From Myxococcota bacterium (lineage in GTDB: Bacteria > Myxococcota_A > UBA796): 64,000 bases of DNA. Both the position numbers and the translations under genes were made by a program. The notes beneath the pieces are model-generated. The model was not told where the DNA came from and ran no database searches. It saw nothing but the letters and a program-made list of their open reading frames with translations. Position 1 is the stretch's first letter. Each line of letters begins with the position of its first letter. Of this stretch, positions 60,564-64,000 are shown one piece after another. Location: positions 124,001 to 188,000 of the forward strand of contig JAQXDW010000074.1 in NCBI GenBank assembly GCA_029251165.1, read 5' to 3'.

Positions 60564-63320
60564 GTGTCTCACTCGGAATTGAGCCTGGATATACCAGCAG
60601 CGGCCTGGGGCCGGCTGGCCTCAGTCTATCGGACCCTAGAGTGGGTCTCACTCGACCCAGGCCGAAGGCAAGGTGCACGCTTTATTGGTGTCAATTGCGG
60701 ACGCCTGATGGACGAGGCGCTTCCGATGATGGCGCTCAGCGACACCCGCCAGAGCGCGCTGCTCCGTGCTCGTGCGCTGCTGGCAGGCCTGGATGCCCGC
60801 CCTGATTGCGAGCGAGACGGGGTCATCAGCACACTGCGCGAGATCTTTGAGACGATCATCCCGCTCGGTCAGCTTGGTGCCCCGATCCCGACCCTACAGA
60901 AAAAGGGCACCCTCGTTACGCCTGACTCCCGCAAGCGTGGAAAGCGCTCGGGTCGGAAGTCTGACCGTGCGAAGAATGCGACGGAGGCCGTCCCGGAGGT
61001 CCAGCCGGCTGCTGAGAAGGCATCGGAGACACCCGACACCAATGAGGTGGAGAAGAAGCCGGCCCCCGCTGAGGCTGCCGAGAAGGGGGCAGAGGTCGCC
61101 GTCGAGGAGCCCGCCCCCGCTGAGCGTCGACGTCGGAAGTCGGGCCGAAAGTCCCGCCAGCCAAAGAGCGAGGTGGCTCCCGAGGCCCCGCCAGCACCTC
61201 CCCCACGGCTGAGCCTCGGCCACTCTGAAGGCACCGGTCGCAGCATCGCGGTCTTGAAGTCTGTCGATGAAGAAGCCGCGGCAGCCCTGCTGGACCTCAG
61301 CATCAAGACCATCGCGGATCTCCTCTTCCATCCCCCAGCAACCCACCAGCGTCCTCCGATTGCTCCGGTCGCGCTGGAGATGCCGGAGGGAATGGTGATG
61401 GTTCGGGCCGCGATGCTTAGCCGCTGTGTGCGGCTGAGCCCTGCTGGTCGACGCTGGGAGCTCATCCTCGCTGCACCCACAGGAGCACGCCTCGTCTGCC
61501 GCTGGATCACCGCAGCTCCGCGGGGCTGGAGTACCTGGAGCGTCGGAGACGAGATCGGGCTCACGGGTGTGATCGAGCCTGCCGACGAGGGCGGCTCGGT
61601 TCTCTATGAGGGAGAGCCGGTCGGAATAAACGGTCGCGGAAGTGGCCTGATGCCGATGTATGGCCTGCCTGGGATCGACGACGTTCAGCTTCGAGACATC
61701 ATCTCGGAGGCCCTCAGCGAGACCCTCAATCACCTCATCGATCCGATGCCCAGCCCGATCTTGGAGCGGTACCGCCTTCTGGCCCTCGATGAGGCGCTCC
61801 GAGATGCACACTTTCCAGCGAACGCGTCCTGTCGTGGTCGCTTGAGGCTTGCCTTCGAGGAGCTTCTGCTCCTGCAGCTCGGCATCATCTGGCGTGCCGG
61901 ACGCGGACAAGACGAGCGCGGCTTCTCGCACGTTCCACTGCACACCGGCATCGCCCAGCTTGGCTCTCAGCACAGCTTGTTTCTCGACAACGGTCAAGAG
62001 AGTGCGTTCTCGGACATCCGGCGTGACCTCGTACGCCCGACACCGATGAGCCGTCTCCTCCAGGGAGACGTCGGAACGGGCAAGAACATCGTCGCCTTGA
62101 TGGCTGCGGTGATGGTTGCCGAGAGCCGAATCCAGGTTGCGATGATCGGCCCGGATCCCCTGTCTGTCGAGCGTCGCTATCTGTTCGCTGAGAACCTCCT
62201 GCGCTCGGTCGGTGTCACACCACTGCTGATCTCTGACGGCCTCAACCATGCTCAGGCTGATGCCATTCGCCGTGGCGAGGCCCATGTCATCTTCGGAACG
62301 CAGCGCCTGCTCTCCAATGACATCCACTGGCGCCGACTTGGACTGGTGGTGGTCGAGGAGCGCGGAACCTTCGGCTCGGTCTCTCTGGAGTCTCTGCCGC
62401 AGCGCAAGGGGCCCTGTCCGGATCTCCTCGTGACCACTCCGGTTCCGATCCCGAGCAGCCTGGCGTTCACCGTCTTTGGTGAATTTGATGTCTCCCTCAT
62501 CCCGGCCACCCGTCGCCTGCGCTCATCTGGACGCATCTTTGCCTCCACTGAGCGGACCGAGGCCTATGAGGCCCTGCGTGGGCACCTCGATGCGGGCCGA
62601 CAGGCGTTCTTGGTCTTCCCCGTCCGGGGGGGGCGAGACCTCCTGACGACCGATGATGCCCTCCGCATGGCCAAGGCGCTTCAGGCGGATGCCCTTCCCG
62701 GCACCCGGATCGGCATCTACTGCTCGGCGATGACACGGGACGAGCGCTTCCGCGTCTTCGATGACTTCCAGCAGCGCCGCATCGATGCCCTGGTCTGCAC
62801 CACGTACATCGAGGAGGCCCCGCCGGTCGACAACGCCACGGTCATGATGATCGAGTACGCCGATCTTCACGACATGGACCGCCTCCACCGCTTGCGCGGA
62901 CACGTTGCCCGCGGGCCACGTCCTGGCAACACGATCTACATGCTCTCGGAGACCCCCTCTGAGGATGCCCGCTCTCGAATCGAGACCGTCATCCGTGAGA
63001 CGGACGGCTTCCGCCTCGCGGAGCTGGATCTCCAGGTTCGCGGGACCGAGGCCTTGCTCGGTGTCCGCTCCGATGAGGTCCCGACCTTCCAGTGGGCTGA
63101 TCCTCCTCGGGATCGAGAGCAGCTTCTCCGGGCACGAGCCGAGGCGTTCAAGCTCATCCGTGAAACCCCAGAGCTGACGCGCTGGCCTGAGCTGATCGAG
63201 GCGATTCGCCATCGGTGGGGGCAGTGGTTCGGCGGGTCCCTCCCGGACCTGGCCACCAGCACCCAGCGTCAGGGCAGCAGCGCTCGCCGTCGCCGTCGCC
63301 GTCGCCGTCGGCGCAAGTAA
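60564..63320 (+). CDS. RecG-like helicase with degenerate ATPase motifs
   Basis: A 918-residue protein with RecG domain order: an N-terminal region, a Lys/Glu/Ala/Pro-rich insert at about residues 115-215, an OB-type wedge domain, two helicase lobes and the RecG-specific C-terminus (DGFRLAELDLQVRGTEALLG). The helicase motifs are altered. Motif I reads GDVGTGKNIV (Asn for Thr), motif II reads VVEERGTFG instead of DEQHRFG, motif III reads TTPVPIPSS instead of TATPIPRT, and motif VI reads LHRLRGHVARG instead of LHQLRGRVGRG. The protein ends in about ten consecutive arginines. It is probably DNA-binding but catalytically impaired. The start is a GTG. Confidence 0.85.
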   Translation: MSHSELSLDIPAAAWGRLASVYRTLEWVSLDPGRRQGARFIGVNCGRLMDEALPMMALSDTRQSALLRARALLAGLDARPDCERDGVISTLREIFETIIPLGQLGAPIPTLQKKGTLVTPDSRKRGKRSGRKSDRAKNATEAVPEVQPAAEKASETPDTNEVEKKPAPAEAAEKGAEVAVEEPAPAERRRRKSGRKSRQPKSEVAPEAPPAPPPRLSLGHSEGTGRSIAVLKSVDEEAAAALLDLSIKTIADLLFHPPATHQRPPIAPVALEMPEGMVMVRAAMLSRCVRLSPAGRRWELILAAPTGARLVCRWITAAPRGWSTWSVGDEIGLTGVIEPADEGGSVLYEGEPVGINGRGSGLMPMYGLPGIDDVQLRDIISEALSETLNHLIDPMPSPILERYRLLALDEALRDAHFPANASCRGRLRLAFEELLLLQLGIIWRAGRGQDERGFSHVPLHTGIAQLGSQHSLFLDNGQESAFSDIRRDLVRPTPMSRLLQGDVGTGKNIVALMAAVMVAESRIQVAMIGPDPLSVERRYLFAENLLRSVGVTPLLISDGLNHAQADAIRRGEAHVIFGTQRLLSNDIHWRRLGLVVVEERGTFGSVSLESLPQRKGPCPDLLVTTPVPIPSSLAFTVFGEFDVSLIPATRRLRSSGRIFASTERTEAYEALRGHLDAGRQAFLVFPVRGGRDLLTTDDALRMAKALQADALPGTRIGIYCSAMTRDERFRVFDDFQQRRIDALVCTTYIEEAPPVDNATVMMIEYADLHDMDRLHRLRGHVARGPRPGNTIYMLSETPSEDARSRIETVIRETDGFRLAELDLQVRGTEALLGVRSDEVPTFQWADPPRDREQLLRARAEAFKLIRETPELTRWPELIEAIRHRWGQWFGGSLPDLATSTQRQGSSARRRRRRRRRRK

Positions 63321-63333
63321 GCCGCGAGGACTC

Positions 63334-63774
63334 ATGCCCAGCGCCCGTCAGAGCATCACCATTCAGGCTCCCTCGGCGTCGGTCATGGCCGTCATCACCG
63401 ACTTTGCGTCCTACCCTGACTTCCTGCCGGAGATCCGGTCCACCGAGGTCCTCCTCGCTGAGTCCGGTGTCTGGGAAGTGCGGTTCACCATCGAGGTGAT
63501 TCGTCGGCTCAGCTACACCCTCCGGCTGGTCCAGGACACGCCGCATTCGCTGAGCTGGACCCTCCTGGAGGGGGTGTTTCGCGCCAACGACGGCGGCTGG
63601 AGTCTGGCCGAGGAGTCAGACGGCGAGACCGCTGCGGAGTACCGCATCGACGTCCGGCTCGGCATGTTCGTGCCGGGCAACATCGTTCACTCTCTGGTGG
63701 AGCGCGGCCTGCCGCGGACCCTCCGGAGGTTCAAGGATGAAGCTGAACGACGCCGAGCGGTGGAGCTGCACTGA
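63334..63774 (+). CDS. SRPBCC / polyketide-cyclase-like (RatA/Coq10-type) protein
   Basis: A 146-residue START-like fold protein. SITIQAPSASVMAVITDFAS, YPDFLPEIRSTEVL, and the C-terminal helix VERGLPRTLRRFKDEAERR are characteristic. Members bind hydrophobic ligands such as ubiquinone or act like RatA. It starts 13 bases after the RecG-like gene. The last 44 bases overlap the hydrolase gene on the other strand. Confidence 0.8.
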   Translation: MPSARQSITIQAPSASVMAVITDFASYPDFLPEIRSTEVLLAESGVWEVRFTIEVIRRLSYTLRLVQDTPHSLSWTLLEGVFRANDGGWSLAEESDGETAAEYRIDVRLGMFVPGNIVHSLVERGLPRTLRRFKDEAERRRAVELH

Positions 63775-64000
63775 CCCGCTCGCGCAGGAAGCGCTCGATG
63801 CGGTGGTTGATGGTCTCTGGCTGCTCGATGAGCGCAGCATGGGAGCCGTCTGCAAGGACGAGGAGCTCAGCATCCGGGGTGGAGTCTACGATCTTCTGAC
63901 TGCACCACATGGGCGTGAAGTCATCTTTCTCTGCCGCGATGACCAGGAGTGGTCGATCCAGCGTCGGCAGCAGGTCCCAGGCATCGTGCTGGTTCAGCTG
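63731..64000 (-). CDS. Alpha/beta hydrolase, C-terminal 89 residues
   Basis: A reverse-strand frame open from the window edge to a TGA at 63731. It reads as the end of an alpha/beta hydrolase: LDRPLLVIAAEKDDFTPMW carries the acid (Asp), and ADGSHAALIEQPETI the catalytic His. The nucleophile is outside the window. The 3-prime end overlaps the SRPBCC gene. Confidence 0.8.
   Translation of the reverse strand, partial: QLNQHDAWDLLPTLDRPLLVIAAEKDDFTPMWCSQKIVDSTPDAELLVLADGSHAALIEQPETINHRIERFLRERVSAAPPLGVVQLHP

Noticed and set aside
60894-62327. 477-codon minus-strand frame
   Set aside because: Antisense of the RecG-like gene with no recognisable motif.

Overview
The window is GC-rich, densely coded bacterial chromosome in which genes often overlap by ATGA or TGATG. 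The housekeeping genes (lepA-lepB, lptE-holA next to rpsT, rpsU, greA, dnaK, dus, pyrR-pyrB) identify a Gram-negative bacterium. Ser/Thr kinases with C-terminal sensor parts, MopE-like Cys/Asp repeats combined with FG-GAP repeats, a wax-synthase-like enzyme and many predicted lipoproteins point to a Myxococcota/Deltaproteobacteria-type lineage. That placement is inferred from gene content; there is no rRNA in the window. I saw no prophage, IS element or CRISPR array.

Layout. 1-5.2 kb: a partial gene, a HEAT-repeat protein, a GNAT acetyltransferase translationally coupled to a sirtuin, dus, and a DUF547 lipoprotein. 5.3-8.4 kb: two convergent membrane Ser/Thr kinases. 8.6-20.1 kb: eleven co-oriented genes. 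They encode envelope proteins, a complete Dpp/Opp-type peptide ABC importer (binding protein, two permeases, two ATPases), a predicted outer-membrane barrel and a TolB-like propeller. 20.1-36.3 kb: mainly envelope and accessory genes, including two copies of a Cys-rich lipoprotein family, a YcgN-like protein, an esterase, a wax-synthase-like pair, a MopE/FG-GAP protein, an OmpA-like protein, a carbamoyltransferase, a pseudokinase, a DUF374 acyltransferase and a Trypco1-like pair. 36.3-42.9 kb: a cNMP-binding protein, a TlpA-like protein, a UshA-like nucleotidase, an OPA-type transporter and an NmrA-like reductase. 42.9-50.7 kb: tRNA-Ala, a large M16 peptidase, a DnaK-family chaperone, tRNA-Leu and bS21. 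50.8-64 kb: the core block lptE-holA, rpsT, ugd, lepA-lepB, pyrR-pyrB-pseudo-pyrC, greA, a RecG-like protein, a SRPBCC protein and the end of an alpha/beta hydrolase.

The most notable signals are as follows. Three proteins keep a family fold but have lost catalytic residues: the kinase-like protein at 33.5-35.1 kb, the dihydroorotase-like protein at 58.6 kb and the RecG-like helicase at 60.6 kb. Many exported proteins appear to use ultra-short signal peptides with no basic n-region. There is a pair of paralogous Cys-rich lipoproteins with no family I recognise. The 11.5-kb peptide-importer/envelope operon mixes known transport genes with unrecognised envelope genes. Start sites were adjusted using visible Shine-Dalgarno sequences, so several coordinates are shorter than the longest open frames.
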